A stretch of 64,000 nt of DNA from Artemisia argyi (taxonomy: Eukaryota > Streptophyta > Magnoliopsida > Asterales > Asteraceae), in contig CM060686.1 of the NCBI GenBank assembly GCA_030686995.1, positions 72,458,819 through 72,522,818 of the forward strand, written 5' to 3'. Below are positions 23,652 to 37,912 of this stretch, piece after piece (within the stretch, counting starts at the first letter, position 1; every line of letters begins with the position of its first letter). The translations under genes and the position numbers were made by a program. The notes below the pieces were generated by a model that saw only the letters and a program-made list of their open reading frames with translations, searched no databases and was not told where the DNA came from.

Positions 23652-24072
23652 TGTAGGACCTTAAATATCACAACTTTATCACACAATATAAGCACTATAT
23701 GAAGTAGAGATGGAAAGATGGTGACTTGTATGATGCATATGTATGTCGTATGGTGTAGAGAGAAAGAGATGGAAATGAGAGCTTTTATTAGAGAGAAACA
23801 CACACACTTACACACAGAAGCACACCTTGCAAATGAGGCATAAGGTGGCTTATATATTACATGAGATAAGAAGCCCTAAAGGCTTTTTTATGGGCTTGGG
23901 CTTGTACTTAGATTATATGTATTATAATAGGCTTACATAACATAACACTTAACATATTAGCTTACCAAGTCCAAAGCCCATTGACTATTCTAATAACAAA
24001 AACTACGACACATTATAACGTTACAATAAATGAGAATGACCATCACTTTCTAATATAATTTTAATGCTAACA
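23652..24072 (-). repeat. 3' LTR of the giant Copia
   Basis: 421 bp, same ends as the 45813-46227 copy. Target duplication ATAAC abuts it at 23647-23651. It carries one 6-bp segment (CTTGTA region) absent from the other LTR. Confidence 0.95.
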
Positions 24073-26702
24073 ATCTTCCCCTAAGGGGTGGTCATTCGAA
24101 TGATGCTCCACGTGATTAGGTCTTCTTTGTTCTTTGTTGTTGACCATTGTGTGTCGTAGTAGAATAGTCATTAGTCTTTGTTCCTTCATGCTTTATGATC
24201 TTTGATGATTGACTTTTCATCGTTCTTTGTTCTTTTGTGATGTGGAGCAATCTGCCTTTCGTCACTTCTGTGTCTGTGGTGGTTGTCTGCCATTCCAACA
24301 TGCTCATACATCTTCAGTCTTTGTGATACATGCATTTGTAGTTCCCGTTCTTTCACACAAATCTTTGTCACTTTACTTCTGTAGATTCTTTCACATTGCG
24401 TAAAATCTTTCTTTGAACCTTTCTTTGCTTTGATCTTTGTAAGAACTTTCCTTTGACTTCGAGATGCATGTATGAGCATGTGGAATCCTTAGCCATGGAG
24501 ATGATGTATAGCTACAGGTAAACAGTTAGCAATAAATCAACTGGTACTTACAGATAAGAATTAGAGATCGTCAACAGCATAGTGTGAAGACTCCTTCTAA
24601 CCCTTACCAAGGCCGTTCCCATGTTAGATACTCCTGAGGGAGCTTACAAGACCTACTTAGTAGCTCAATGACTGGGTGAGTCGCTGGGGATCACTCCACG
24701 ACTGTAGACCGCTAAGAAACCACCGCGAACACTAAGCGTAACCCATAAAGAATTACCAAAGTGACCTGCTGTCAGGTCTGTTTGATGTTGACCCTGGCAG
24801 GAATTTCCATTCAATCATTGAGAAATACATAAGTAAATTCTCTCATAAATGTTCTCGGCAGATTGCTAAGATCTGCGTAGGACTCTTAAGTTTACATCTG
24901 GCGTCCTTAATGATGAACAACCAATGTAGAAATATCATGTGTTCCTATGAGATCTTTTGATGAATCTCGGGGCTCTAGACTTGATAAGTGCACATTTGGT
25001 TTCCTATGCGGAGATTAGGGAGAGGTCTCCTGCTTTAATATCAACCATCTCTAAGAGACAGATGGATAGATTACACCGGTTCCCCGTGAGAATGAAACAA
25101 GCTCTTTTAAGAGAACTTGAGTGGTTAAGAAGGTTTTAGTGCAGTGCACTGGGTCCATGACGTCTTTGTCTTCAATACCGGTGTCACCTTAGTAACAACC
25201 AGTAGCATACGAATTATACCCGGTGTCTGCCCTAAGGTTGAATATTTGGAGGGCTGTTTTTTTCACCCTTTTTCATAACTTTTTTTTTTTAATTCTTCAG
25301 CCCCTTCTTTCTCCCTTCTCATTTTCTCCTTTTTTCAATCATACCTAAGGACTTCTAATTCTAGTCTATTGGATTTGTCCTTGGGTAGATCCCTCCGGCT
25401 CTGGCGGATCATAGGACGGTTTTTCCTAACCTTAGTCACCTTATAACACCATGACTATCCTATCATTCCCATGAAACCATTCATTGAAAATCTCTCAAAG
25501 TGTTTATGATAATAAAACACATTGTTGTTACCGCTTTGAGAGTTTTACGACTTTTGAAGGACTCCCCCTTCACACGTGCTCATGTAATTTTTTTAAGAAA
25601 TTCGCACATGCGGGAGGAGTTTGCACTTTTTGAATTGATACACTTTCAGTGAACATGACCGATTCGAGACACGCTTACATCACTAGTTAGACTAGCTTGA
25701 AATTATTACCCGTCCTGGTCAAGTCCAAAGAAAGTCTCTCGATACGGTACAATCTACTCAGACAAGTCTTATTCGAGACACGCTTACATCACTAGTTAGA
25801 CTAGCTTGAAAGTATTACCCGTCCAGGACAAGTCTTTTCGATTACTGATATTTTAAGTTTCGTTAATTCATTGGTACTATCTGAGTCGATCTATTTTGAG
25901 ATTCAGTCACAAACTATAAACATCTTTGATCACATTTTAATCATGTCTTCTCCCCCTCAAAAATAGCATATTGTGATATTTTTGATATCAACTGATTAAG
26001 AAAAAGCTTTTGGAGAGAAAGACAGATTTGTTTTTGCATGATTTCGGAACATTTTTGTGTTTGTACTTCCTCTTAATGATAGCACATTTAAAATCAATTA
26101 AGGGTTTTGAGGGAGTTATCTTGAGCACTCATTTTGAGAGATTTTGAGAAATCTTTTGAACAATCTTGAAAAAGTGCTCAAGAATTTTGTTTGAAAATGA
26201 GTTTATGCTTGAAATCTTTTCCGTTTGTTTAGACTCGAACTTTTTGAAAAAGATTTCGTCATTGAACGTACGAGTCCTTGATTTGAAAATAATCAGAAGT
26301 CATCATTAGGGTCCTTATTTGAAATCTTTTCGAGTTATTATACCCGGACCCATGTTTTGAAAAGAAATCACTTTGAAGCACGCGTTTCGTACTGATGTAT
26401 ACGAAAGCCATAGTGAAGAAACTTTTTGAGAAACGACATGTTTTAGAAAAACATATAAAGAACTCCCGTTCAAGCATCTGTACATGTCCGTATCATTGTT
26501 GAATGACATTTCTAGAAACGTACAGAATATTGATTTATACGAGAGACATGTCGTGAGAAGAATATTTTTGGATTTTTTGATTTTATATTGTTTTTGGATT
26601 TTTTGAAATTTTATATTTTTGTATTTTGTTTTTGTTGGTTTTTCAAATTTTGTATTTTGTTTTTCAAAACTGTTTACAGCGAAGCGATTTTGAAAACATT
26701 TT
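24073..26702 (-). other. Copia region between RNase H and 3' LTR, non-coding
   Basis: 2.6 kb with no plausible ORF, domain or envelope-like membrane protein. SIRE relatives can carry an env-like gene here, but none is visible. A ~65-bp direct repeat is listed separately. Phenylalanine-rich short frames in the last 500 bases reflect T-rich sequence. Confidence 0.7.
25662..25835. repeat. Direct repeat, two ~65-bp units
   Basis: ATTCGAGACACGCTTACATC, then ACTAGTTAGACTAGCTTGAA and TATTACCCGTCC, occur at 25662-25726 and 25771-25835 with about three differences, 109 bp apart. Confidence 0.9.
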
Positions 26703-27524
26703 TCAAGAAGATTCGAGAAGACGTTCTAGCTCCTCAGGAGTTAGGCTTCGCATGCCAATTCGTCGAACTAAATAGTCAAACCGTTCTTTTGGAAGGGCTT
26801 TAGTAAATAGATCGGCGAGTTGGTAATCAGTCTTAACGAAAAATAATTCAACAGTACCTTCTTCCACGTGTTCTTTGATGAAATGGTTGCGGACTTTGAT
26901 ATGCTTCGTCTTAGAGTGATGTACGGGATTGCATGATATGGCTATGGCACTTTTTGAGTCACAATACATAGGTATTCTGTCAAAAGTAAAGTCATAATCT
27001 GTGAGCTGTATCCTCATTCAAAGAACTTGGGCACAACACGCAGATAAAGACACATACTCGGCTTCGGCGGTTGATAGTGCAGTACAATCCTGTTTCTTTG
27101 ACGACCAGCTTACAAGCTTTTCACCCAAAAATTGTGCTCCACCTGATGTACTCTTTGCTGTAACTTGATCACCAGCATGCTCTGCATCTGAAAATGCTGT
27201 TAGATTAAACCCTGAATCCTTCGGATACCAAAGTCCCATGTTAATGGTGCTTCGTAGGTACCGAAAGATCCGTTTAACCTCTTTGAGGTGAAGTTCGGTT
27301 GGATTTCCCTGAAACCGTGCTAATAAACAAACAGCAAATTGAATGTTGGGTCGACTAGCAGTTAGGTACAAGAGAGAACTGATCATGCACCGATATTTCT
27401 TCGGATCGATGGGTTTCCCAAACAAATCAGCACCTATTTTTGGTGAAGTGACCATTGGTGTACCAACAGAATCACAGTTTTCCATTCCATGTTTTTTCAA
27501 AATCTCTATTGTATATTTAGCTTG
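26703..27524 (-). pseudogene. Copia RT tail and RNase H, other side of the insertion
   Basis: Starts at the target duplication GCTTG (27520-27524), then KYTIEILKKHGMENCDSVGT. RLLARFQ-type RT tail, VKRIFRYLRSTINMGLWYPK, and the RNase H core AFSDAEHAG (usual form SDADxAG), STSGGAQFLGEKLVSWSSKK, ALSTAEAEYVSLSACCAQVL follow. A TGA (27018-27020) then replaces the tryptophan expected before [10 protein letters not shown]. The remainder ([52 protein letters not shown]) completes the domain, ending at 26703. RNase H removes the RNA strand during cDNA synthesis. Confidence 0.88.
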
Positions 27525-28007
27525 TGTTGATACAAAAGTTGGGCGTTCCTGATTATGGGCTCTTGCTCTCGTACCAATTCGCTTCTTAATGCTTGAAACC
27601 TACGCACTAAGAAAATAAACAACACCGTTAGGCTTATCGTGGGATTGTCTCCCACGATTAGACTCCGGCGTAAGAGTAAGTAATCGATTTAGGGTTCTCG
27701 TAAAGAGTTTTAGGGTTTGTGAATCGTCCCTTGAATGAGAATTATGTCATTCCTTATATAGGCGCAGAATCCTTGTAGGGTTCGTGTTCCTTACGTTTCA
27801 CACACATGGTGCTTATCCGGGTTAAGGATATTCATTCCATAGATAGAAGATCTCTATCTATTCCGTATATAGTTTGGTTGGGCTTGCGTGAGCCCATTCC
27901 TATTATTGATGCGGCCCAAGTTACAATAGCCCACGCATGGTTGGCTTTAGGCCTTAGTAATGTTTAATATTTTGGCTCGTGGCCCATATATAGACTATAC
28001 GTCATCA
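27525..28007 (-). repeat. 3' LTR of the Gypsy element
   Basis: 483 bp, same ends as the 37430 copy. Differences cluster at the ACCTACGCACTAAG segment (27599-27612), where three of the roughly eleven changes lie. Confidence 0.96.
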
Positions 28008-28281
28008 TGTCCCCCCAGTCTAGTGTGCGCGGCTCGTAGCCGTGGATGCTAGACTAATCACAACAGCGGTAAGCGTGGGGGGAGAACATTGAAATATTGC
28101 CGCCCAATTTGGAGTACAATGTACCTAGTCATAGATATTTCAAAGAAATACCTCGAAAATCGGGGGTTGTGTCCACGTGTCCCTCGTAAATCGGGAAAAA
28201 GTGCATGTACCGGTTCGGTTTCTAGCCACACGTTTTGTGAGTGGGATCCACGTGGACATCATCTAGGGTTTTTGACCTCCT

Positions 28282-28289
28282 TATATAAG
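28282..28289 (+). promoter_or_regulatory. TATA box of the antisense gene
   Basis: TATATAAG in CCTCCTTATATAAGAGTCACC, 99 bases upstream of the first ATG (28388). It lies inside the element and outside the LTR, so the gene has its own promoter facing away from the 3' LTR. Confidence 0.65.
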
Positions 28290-28387
28290 AGTCACCGCCC
28301 CCATTTTACCAAAACACACAGTAAAAACACATACTCACTTCTTCAAAACGTTTTTTGCAAAGAAAGTAACTGTTTTATTAGGTAAAT

Positions 28388-31128
<2,741 letters not shown>

Positions 31129-31730
31129 GCTGTTTCTTGTATATGTATTATGTAAATAATAAAGTGTATCTTTTTCTTGTAATTTTGTGTAAAAATGTTG
31201 AATAAGATACTCTTTTATAAATTAAGTGCATGACTTAAAAATATACTTGCGTTAATGTTTGCTAAGTTTTATTATTTGACCAAGTGTCTTGGCTCGTTAT
31301 TTGCTAGCTATGTACGGTGTACTTAATATTTGCGCATCCTTCGTGGGATGCGCATGTAAAACTTACCTCAACGTCTCAAAAGTAAGGTGCTTAGCAAGGA
31401 TGCGTGATCCAATGTTGATGGGTTTGCAACCCTCTTACTCAACGAGTGAATTAGTAGGTTTACTCATCCTTTTATGCCTTCGTGGGTCTTTAATTAGTGC
31501 ATGCACGCCATGTAGGCAAAAATATAAGATAACAATATTAACATATATAAGTATGTACGCAATAAAGTGGAATACGTTATGGAGTTAGCTAGAAACCATA
31601 ACATTTTATTAATACTTGCAAGTTTTTTGAAAAATAAAATTACAATTCCTAAGAAAGAAAAGAAAAATCAAACACTTATTGGGCACATCCTAAAGTGCAA
31701 AAGGTGTTTGTGTGTTGGCCGTAGCCTTGC
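31129..31730. other. Spacer between convergent antisense gene and gag-pol
   Basis: About 600 bp without a credible gene. It must contain the end of the antisense transcript. The short open frames (31289-31588) match nothing known. Confidence 0.6.
31158..31163 (+). terminator. Polyadenylation signal of the antisense gene
   Basis: AATAAA 30 bases after the stop codon at 31126-31128, followed by a T-rich stretch (TCTTTTTCTTGTAATTTTG). It fits the 3' end of a transcript running from the TATA box at 28282. Confidence 0.5.
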
Positions 31731-32828
31731 TTAAAGATAGCATCTTTTAAGATTGCAGATGTTCCAGGTGCGTGCTAGGTCGTGACCTGCTATATCGCGC
31801 AGCCTATATGCACCATTACCTAGCGCATTGGTGACTTCGTAGGGTCCTTCCCATTTAGGTCCGAGCTTTCCTGTGTCTTCTGCGTGGCTCGCATCATTGG
31901 CGCGGTATACAAAGTCTCCTGGCCTGAAGGAAGTGTGTTTGACCTTTGCATCATAATACTTCTTCATTTTTGCCTTAGCCTTTGCTTCGCGTATAGCTGC
32001 GCGTTCACGTCTTTCTTCCAATAAGTCCAAGTCTATGCGCCACTCCTCGTCATTTGTTGTGACGTTGACCTCTGCTGTTCGTATAGTTGACATTCCTATC
32101 TCAGCTGGTATGATGGCCTCTGTTCCGTAGACAAGGGAGAATGGCGTGTCGCCAGTACTGGTTTTGATTGTGGTGCGATGCGCCCATAAGACATGTGATA
32201 GCTCGTCCACCCACCTTCCTTTGTGTCTGTCAAGGCGCGCTTTTATTCCTTCACCTAGACTGCGATTTGCGCGCTCAACTAAGCCATTGGTTTGTGGGTG
32301 TTTTACTGAAGCGAAGTGTTGCGTGATGTTCAATTGCGCGCACCAGTCTTTGAATGGATTGTCGCAGAACTGTTTCCCATTGTCTGATATAATCTCTCCG
32401 GGTAGTCCGAAGCGACAGACAATGTTGTCCCAGACAAAACGTTTGACTTGGTTTCCCGTGATTCTCACCACCGCCTTAGCTTCAATCCACTTTGTGAAGT
32501 AATCTATGGCTACGATGAGGAACTTTAGTCCTCCTGCTGCAACTGGAAAGGGTCCTGCGATGTCAATGCCCCATTTGTAAAATGGCCATGGTGAGGTAAT
32601 GGGTGTTAGCTCTTGTTGTGGTCGGCGCGGAATTGGCCTATGTACTTGACAATTGCTGCATTTCTTTATCAGATCGCGTGCGTCGCGGTGCATAGTTGGC
32701 CAATAATACCCCGACCATAGAGCGCTTGCTACCACAGATCGCGGTCCTGAGTGCATGCTACATGATCCAGCGTGGATTTCTCGGAGTACATAGTCTGCTT
32801 GAAGAGGTCCAACACATCTGAGCCAAGG
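31731..32828 (-). pseudogene. Gypsy integrase
   Basis: The zinc-binding part is HAGSCSMHSGPRSVVASALW, then YYWPTMHRDARDLIKKCSNC (HHCC). The core is WGIDIAGPFP (Asp), EIISDNGKQF (Asp) and QTNGLVERANRSL (Glu), the D,D-35-E triad, all present. The C-terminal part is FRPGDFVYRAND, KLGPKWEGPYEVTNALGNGA and YRLRDIAG, the GPY/F module. No chromodomain follows, as expected for Tat rather than chromoviruses. The natural stop is at 31731, after CNLKRCYL. The only lesion is the upstream TAA at 32829. This enzyme made the 5-bp GCTTG duplication. Confidence 0.92.
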
Positions 32829-34814
32829 TTATAAGAAAGAGCGTCGATAGAGTATGTTGTCTCGTAGTTCAAATCGCTGCGCTGTGTGCCGCACTCTTCG
32901 AGCGTCCTTATGGTCTTGTGGCAAGATTCCCTTGCTAATGAATTCAATGATAGGTGTCATCCATGTAGGATCTTGTTCTTTTATCACAGTGGATACTTCC
33001 ATCTCCAAGATTGACTTGTTTTGTAGGGTTTCTACCAATACCTGTTTTGATAGGTGCGCAAAGCTTGTGGATGCGATCTTGCTGAGCGCATCATCCTTCC
33101 GGTTGTCCCCTCTGGGCACCTGTTTTATTGTGAACCTGTCAAAGTTTTTAATTAAGGACTTGGTCTTTTCCAGGTATTGGATCATGTGTTCATCCTTGGC
33201 TTCATATTCACCTAGCACATGGTTAGCGACTAGCCGAGAATCTACATTTGCTTCCAAGTTGCGTACACCCATTTGGATTGCGATGCATAGTCCAGCTAGT
33301 AGGGCTTCGTATTCTGCCTCATTGTTTGTGGCTGTGAATTCGAAGCGCAGCGCATAGGTGAATTCCATACCTTCTGGATTTGTGAGAATAAGGCATGCGC
33401 CTGATCCATCTACACATGAAGACCCATCTGTGAACAGAATCCAGGGTTCCTGCGGATCTGTTTTGGTTGCAGATGTTGGACTATCGCTATCTGGCTTCTC
33501 AACACTGAAATCAGCTAATATTTGTCCTTTGATTGCAGTGCGCGGTCTATATGAGATGTTATATTCACTTAACAGTACACTCCACTTTTGTAGCCGTCCT
33601 GATGCGTCAGGTTTAGAGATAACTTGTTTGATTGGCTGATCTGTAATCACCGCTATTGGGTGCGCTTGAAAGTATCTGCGCAGTCTTTTGGCTGCGAATA
33701 CTAGAGCTAAGACCAGCTTTTCCATAGCGCTGTAGTTAGTCTCTGTCTTCTTCAATGCTTTGCTTACAAAGTATATGGGTGTCTGCACGGAGTTCCTATC
33801 TGTCAATAGCACTGCGCTGACTGCTCCATGAGTTGCCGATAAGTACATGATTAACTCTTCCCCTGGTCGCGGTGCGACAAGTTTGGGAAGAGATGCCAGA
33901 TGGTGTTTTAGTTGTTGGAAAGCTTCTTCTGCTTCTTCGGTCCAACGAAAGTCTCCCTTTTTAGTACACTTCGTGAGTGTTTTAAAGAGAGGAAGTGATT
34001 TGTCTGCTGACTTAGATAAGAAGCGGTTTAGCCCTGCTAGCTTTCCATTTAATGACTGGACTTCTTTGATTGTGTGCGGTGAGGGGAGATCAATAACAGC
34101 CTTTGTTTTTTCTGGGCAAGGCTTGATTCCATCAGGTTCTATTAAGTATCCAAGGAACATGGCTTCGGTTGCGCCAAAGGTGCACTTCTTGGGGTTTAAC
34201 TTCATGTTTATTTGTCCCAATGTTCTAAACGTTTCCTCGATGTCGCGCACCAATTCATCCTCTGTGTGGCTTTTGATGACAAGGTCGTCAACGTAGACCT
34301 CCAAGTTGCGACCCACTTGTTTCTCGAAAGCTGTGTCCACCAATCGTTGGTATGTTGCACCTGCGTTTATTAAGCCAAAAGGCATTTTTGTGTAGTAGTA
34401 AACTCCTTGACTGGTGTGGAAAGCTGTTTTTTTTTCATCTTCGACTGCCATCTGAATTTGATGATACCCTTTGTATGCGTCTAGGAAGCATTTGAAAGGG
34501 TATCCGCACAGGGATTCTACCTTCCAGTCTATTTCTGGCAGTGGATAACAGTCTTGTGGACATGCTTTGTTAAGGTCTGTGAAGTCCACGCACATTCTCC
34601 AACTGTCATCGCTCTTTTTTACCATCACTGGGTTAGAGAGCCAGTCATGATAGTACACTTCGCGCATGATGCCTTCGTCTACGAGTTTGTGTACTTCTTC
34701 CAGAATAGCTTTTGCACGATCTGGGGCTTGGCCGCGCTTCTTCTGTCGTATTGGGGGATATCCTTGTCGGATTTGTAGCTTATGCTCTGTGATAGAGCGT
34801 GGCACTCCTGTCAT
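32829..34814 (-). pseudogene. Gypsy reverse transcriptase with two RNase H domains
   Basis: 661 open codons. RT: QKKRGQAPDRAKAILEEVHK, WRMCVDFTDLNKACPQDCYP, FLDAYKGYHQIQM (catalytic Asp), MPFGLINAGATYQRLVD, YVDDLVIKS (catalytic pair), FLGYLIEPDGI. First RNase H (degenerate): PIYFVSKALKKTETNYSAME and AVITDQPIKQVIS. Second, archaeal-type: PWILFTDGSSCVDGSGACLI, FTATNNEAEYEALLAGL and NVDSRLVANHVLGEY with its Asp/Glu/Asp residues. The last motif reads DNRKDDALSKIAS, where (N/H)xxADALS is usual. The module copies element RNA to DNA. It ends at TAA 32829-32831, inside the linker to integrase; otherwise intact. Confidence 0.92.
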
Positions 34815-35654
34815 GTGTTTTGGTTACCATGCGAAGATGTCTAGGTTCTTTTGCAAGAGTGCGCACACGGCTGCTTTACCTTTGTCAGATAAAGATCGTC
34901 CAATCGAGACTTGTTGGTCTGGGTAATCGGGATGAATAGCGACCTTTAGGTTTGGTGTTTTTTCTGTGCGCTATTCTGGAATATTCTCCACCTCAGTGGT
35001 TACTGCGTTGCATTCTTTTGGTAGTACTGTTGTGTTGTAGAGGGTAACGACTCCTCCTTTCACTGGGAATTTGAGCATCCCATGTGCCGTGGATGGCACA
35101 ACGCGCATGGATGATATTCCAGGTCTCCCAATGATGCCATTGTATGGTGAGGGAGACTTGATTACCATGAAATTTATCAATGTTGCTGTTGAGTGTTGTT
35201 CGTCTCCTACAACTACTAGCAAGCGCAATTGCCCCATAGGCCAAATCTTTTCTCCTGTGAATCCAGTCAACGACGTTGTTGCTAGTATCAATTGACTTTG
35301 GATTTCAGGTCGCAGTCTTTTGAAACAATGATTGTATAGGATATCTGCGGATGCTCCTCCGTCAATGTACATGCGGTGGATATCGTGTCCCCCCGTATGT
35401 ATTTCAATGGTTAGAGGTTCTACCACTGCGTTGTCCGCAGCTAGAGTGGGGAAAGATATCTCTTTTTCTGGAGAGAATTTTTTACTGACTTTTTGTTTTA
35501 TCTTGCGTTGCCATGACTGTATCATGTATATGATGTCAGCTTTTTCTATGGGAGGTTCTTTCTTGCCCCCGTTCCTTTGTTTGTCCTTTCCCTCTTTGAT
35601 GTTTTTCACAAGGTGGTCCATTCTGCCTTCTCTTACTAACTTTTCAATTAGTTG
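34815..35654 (-). pseudogene. Gypsy aspartic protease region
   Basis: Same frame as gag. The active-site strand is DIHRMYIDGGASADILYNHC (Asp in DGGAS, Tat form of D-S/T-G), followed by TGFTGEKIWPMGQLRL, SPYNGIIGRPGISSMRVVPS and HGMLKFPVKGG, the retropepsin flap and C-terminal sheet. The protease frees gag, RT and integrase. Two stops follow: TAG 34971-34973 after ENIPE and TAA 34824-34826 in the DIFAW/PKHMTG link to RT. The second lies inside the conserved W(x)PxDMxG motif that precedes RT. Confidence 0.85.
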
Positions 35655-36500
35655 TCATAGCTGGACGCACTCGTTAGTTGTATGGCCTTTTTGACCATGG
35701 TATTCGCAGTATCCATTCCCTACGCGCTTATCCTCTACGGTACGCATTGGTGGAGGTTTTGGGAAATTTGCACCTTCTGTTACAAATATTTCTCTCGGTG
35801 TTTTTGTGAGAGGGGTATATTTGTCATTGTCTCTTCCACTGCGGTAATTCCTGCTGCGGTTGTTATTCTGATCGTTGGATTGTCTCCTAGGCTGTTCTTG
35901 TTGCCTATAATTCGAGTAACCCTTTTTGCTGTCCGCAGCGGCTGCTTCTCCTTGTATGAAGGATCTTGTGCGCTTTGTTAGCTCATCGAAAGTTTGGGGA
36001 ACTTTGTCATTTAGCTTCCGGATAAGTTCTGGGTTGTTAATCCCATTCATGAACCCAGAAATTTTTAGAATTTCGGGACATGCTTTGACCTGTATGCACT
36101 CATCTTTGAAGCGTTCCATAAAAGCACTGGTTGATTCCCCTTGGCGCTGTTTCACTCTGGCTAGTTCAACAGGGTTTTTAGCGCACTTCTTTCTCTGGGT
36201 AAAGTTGAGACGGAATGCTTTCCGTAATTCTTCAAACCCGTCGATGCTTCGTCGTGGGAGTTTGCTAAACCAGGTGCGCGCATTCTCCACCAATGTAGAA
36301 TTAAACATATGGCACCACACAGGCTGCGGCCAGTTTTCGATAGTGGCAGCTGATTCGAAAACTTTTAGATGATCATCAGGATCACCTGTTCCATCATATG
36401 TTTTTACGTTAGTGGGCATGCGCCTCCTTTTGTGGTCGGAGTAATCGCTGATGCGTCGTGTAAACGCATCAACTTTCTGGCGACGCCATGGAAGAGACAT
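35655..36500 (-). pseudogene. Gypsy gag core and zinc-finger-like motif
   Basis: Retrotrans_gag domain: YDGTGDPDDHLKVFESAATI, WCHMFNSTLVENARTWFSKL, FEELRKAFRLNFTQRKK and GESTSAFMERFKDECIQV. The Tat-type knuckle CEYHGQKGHTTNEC (C-H-H-C spacing unlike retroviral CCHC) follows. The start given is an internal Met in the continuing frame. TGA at 35655-35657 sits one residue after ECVQL, where CGA (Arg) would restore the frame with one C-to-T change. It forms the capsid of the virus-like particle. Confidence 0.85.
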
Positions 36501-37385
36501 GTCTTCATTTTCTTCTTCGCGACGTCTTCCTCTTGACTTCCAGTGTCCTGTTTCTTTGTTCTAGTTGTCCGAGGAGTCACTGGAGGAAGAGTAGTTTCTT
36601 TTTCGGCGCTTGCGCCGGCTTCTTTCAGAAGAAGAGCTTGAAGGGCTTTCACTTGGGGACATTCTTTTCCCCAACCTGTCGTGAATTCTCTTACTCCCAG
36701 ATTTGGAGGACCCTTGGCTTGGTGAATGCTGAGGTCCTAATCGGTCTTGTATCCTTCGACTGCCAAGTCTGGAGTGAACATTAGTGCGCCTTTCGCTTTC
36801 TTCATATTCCTCTGAGTACTGTGAATTAGACGTCGTACCCAACCTATCGTAGATAGTAGTACGTTTTTCGTTATCTGCGCGTCTCCCTCGTGGGTGGCGC
36901 GGTGGTGATGGTTCGCGTTCAGGACCAAAATTGAGCCGGGCTTGAAGGCTCGCACTCGACCTTCTTCTTGCTTCTTCTTGCATGAGGGCAGTAAGAGTTT
37001 CATAGTTTTGGGATACAAAATTTCCCAATGTTAGGTCAGGTGTGTCCTCAGTTGCTGCAAGAATATTTGCCTCAGTGTTGGGCGCCCTATCTCGGTTAGG
37101 CGCGCCTGGTGGTACAGTGTTGTCCACTGTAGGTACGGTTTGATGAGGAGTAGTGAAGAAGGTGCGCTGGATTTCCTCAATGCTTGGGACCACTGTGGTT
37201 TGGGTAGTCCTTATAGGCAGTTCTACCGCTGGAAGAGGTTGGGTTGTACTTGCCTCTTGGTGACCAGGTGCTCTGGTTGTCCCAGTCACTTGCCTAGGGG
37301 TTGAATCTTGTTGATTCTTCCTCTGGGTGTCACGTGTTTTTTCCAACTGCGGAGTCCGCTGGCTTGAATTCTTATTCTTCGTCAT
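36501..37385 (-). pseudogene. Gypsy gag N-terminal part
   Basis: Begins MTKNKNSSQRTPQLEKTRDT, 44 bases inside the LTR edge. Low-complexity N-terminal extension: Thr/Gln/Pro-rich, then two or three repeats of the form (R/N)xHSRLGSRRIQDRLG / SKRIHDRLGKR / TTIYDRLG, then a Ser/Arg-rich tail ending SSSDSSDN. TAG at 36561-36563 interrupts it; the same frame stays open on both sides and leads into the gag core. The repeated 'DRLG' phrase is a feature of gag in Tat elements of this type as I recall; function unknown, perhaps RNA binding. Confidence 0.75.
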
Positions 37386-37429
37386 TCTAGTTCCTTAGTT
37401 CTTAGTAGGGTCCCATGGATGGCGCCACT

Positions 37430-37912
37430 TGTTGATACAAAAGTTGGGTGTTCCTGATTATGGGCTCTTGCTCTCGTACCAATTCGCTTCTTAATGCTTG
37501 AAACCTGTGCAATAAGAAAATAAACAACACCGTTAGGCTTATCGTGGGATTGTCTCCCACGATTAGACTCCGGCGTGAGAGTAAGTAATCGATTTAGGGT
37601 TCTCGTAAAGAGTTTTAGGGTTTGTGAATCGTCCCTTGAATGAGAATTATGTCATTCCTTATATAGGCTCAGAATCCTTGTAGGGTTCGTGCTCCTTACG
37701 TTTTGCACACATGGTGCTTATCCGGGTTAAGGATATTCATTCCATAGATAGAAGATCTCTATATATTCCGTATATAGTTTGGTTGGGCTTGCGTGAGCCC
37801 ATTCCTATTATTGATGCGGCCCAAGTTACAATAGCCCACGCATGGTTGGCTTTAGGCCTTAGTAATGTTTAATATTTGGGCTCGTGGCCCATATATAGAC
37901 TATACGTCATCA
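37430..37912 (-). repeat. 5' LTR of the Gypsy element
   Basis: 483 bp with TG...CA ends, bordered on the right by duplication GCTTG (37913-37917). On the minus strand a TATA box lies within it. A self-complementary CGTGGGA...TCCCACG pair (37545-37561) is present in both LTRs. Confidence 0.96.
37658..37667 (-). promoter_or_regulatory. TATA box of the Gypsy 5' LTR
   Basis: Minus strand CCTATATAAGG inside the 5' LTR, about 230 bases upstream of its 3' edge; conserved in the 3' LTR at 27752-27762. It would drive the genomic RNA and gag-pol. Confidence 0.6.

Noticed and set aside
31731..35621. Plus-strand ORFs across the Gypsy pol region (for example 32854-33357, 33847-34296)
   Set aside because: Mirror frames of pol; none shows a domain and none connects to splice sites, unlike the antisense gene at 28388-31128.
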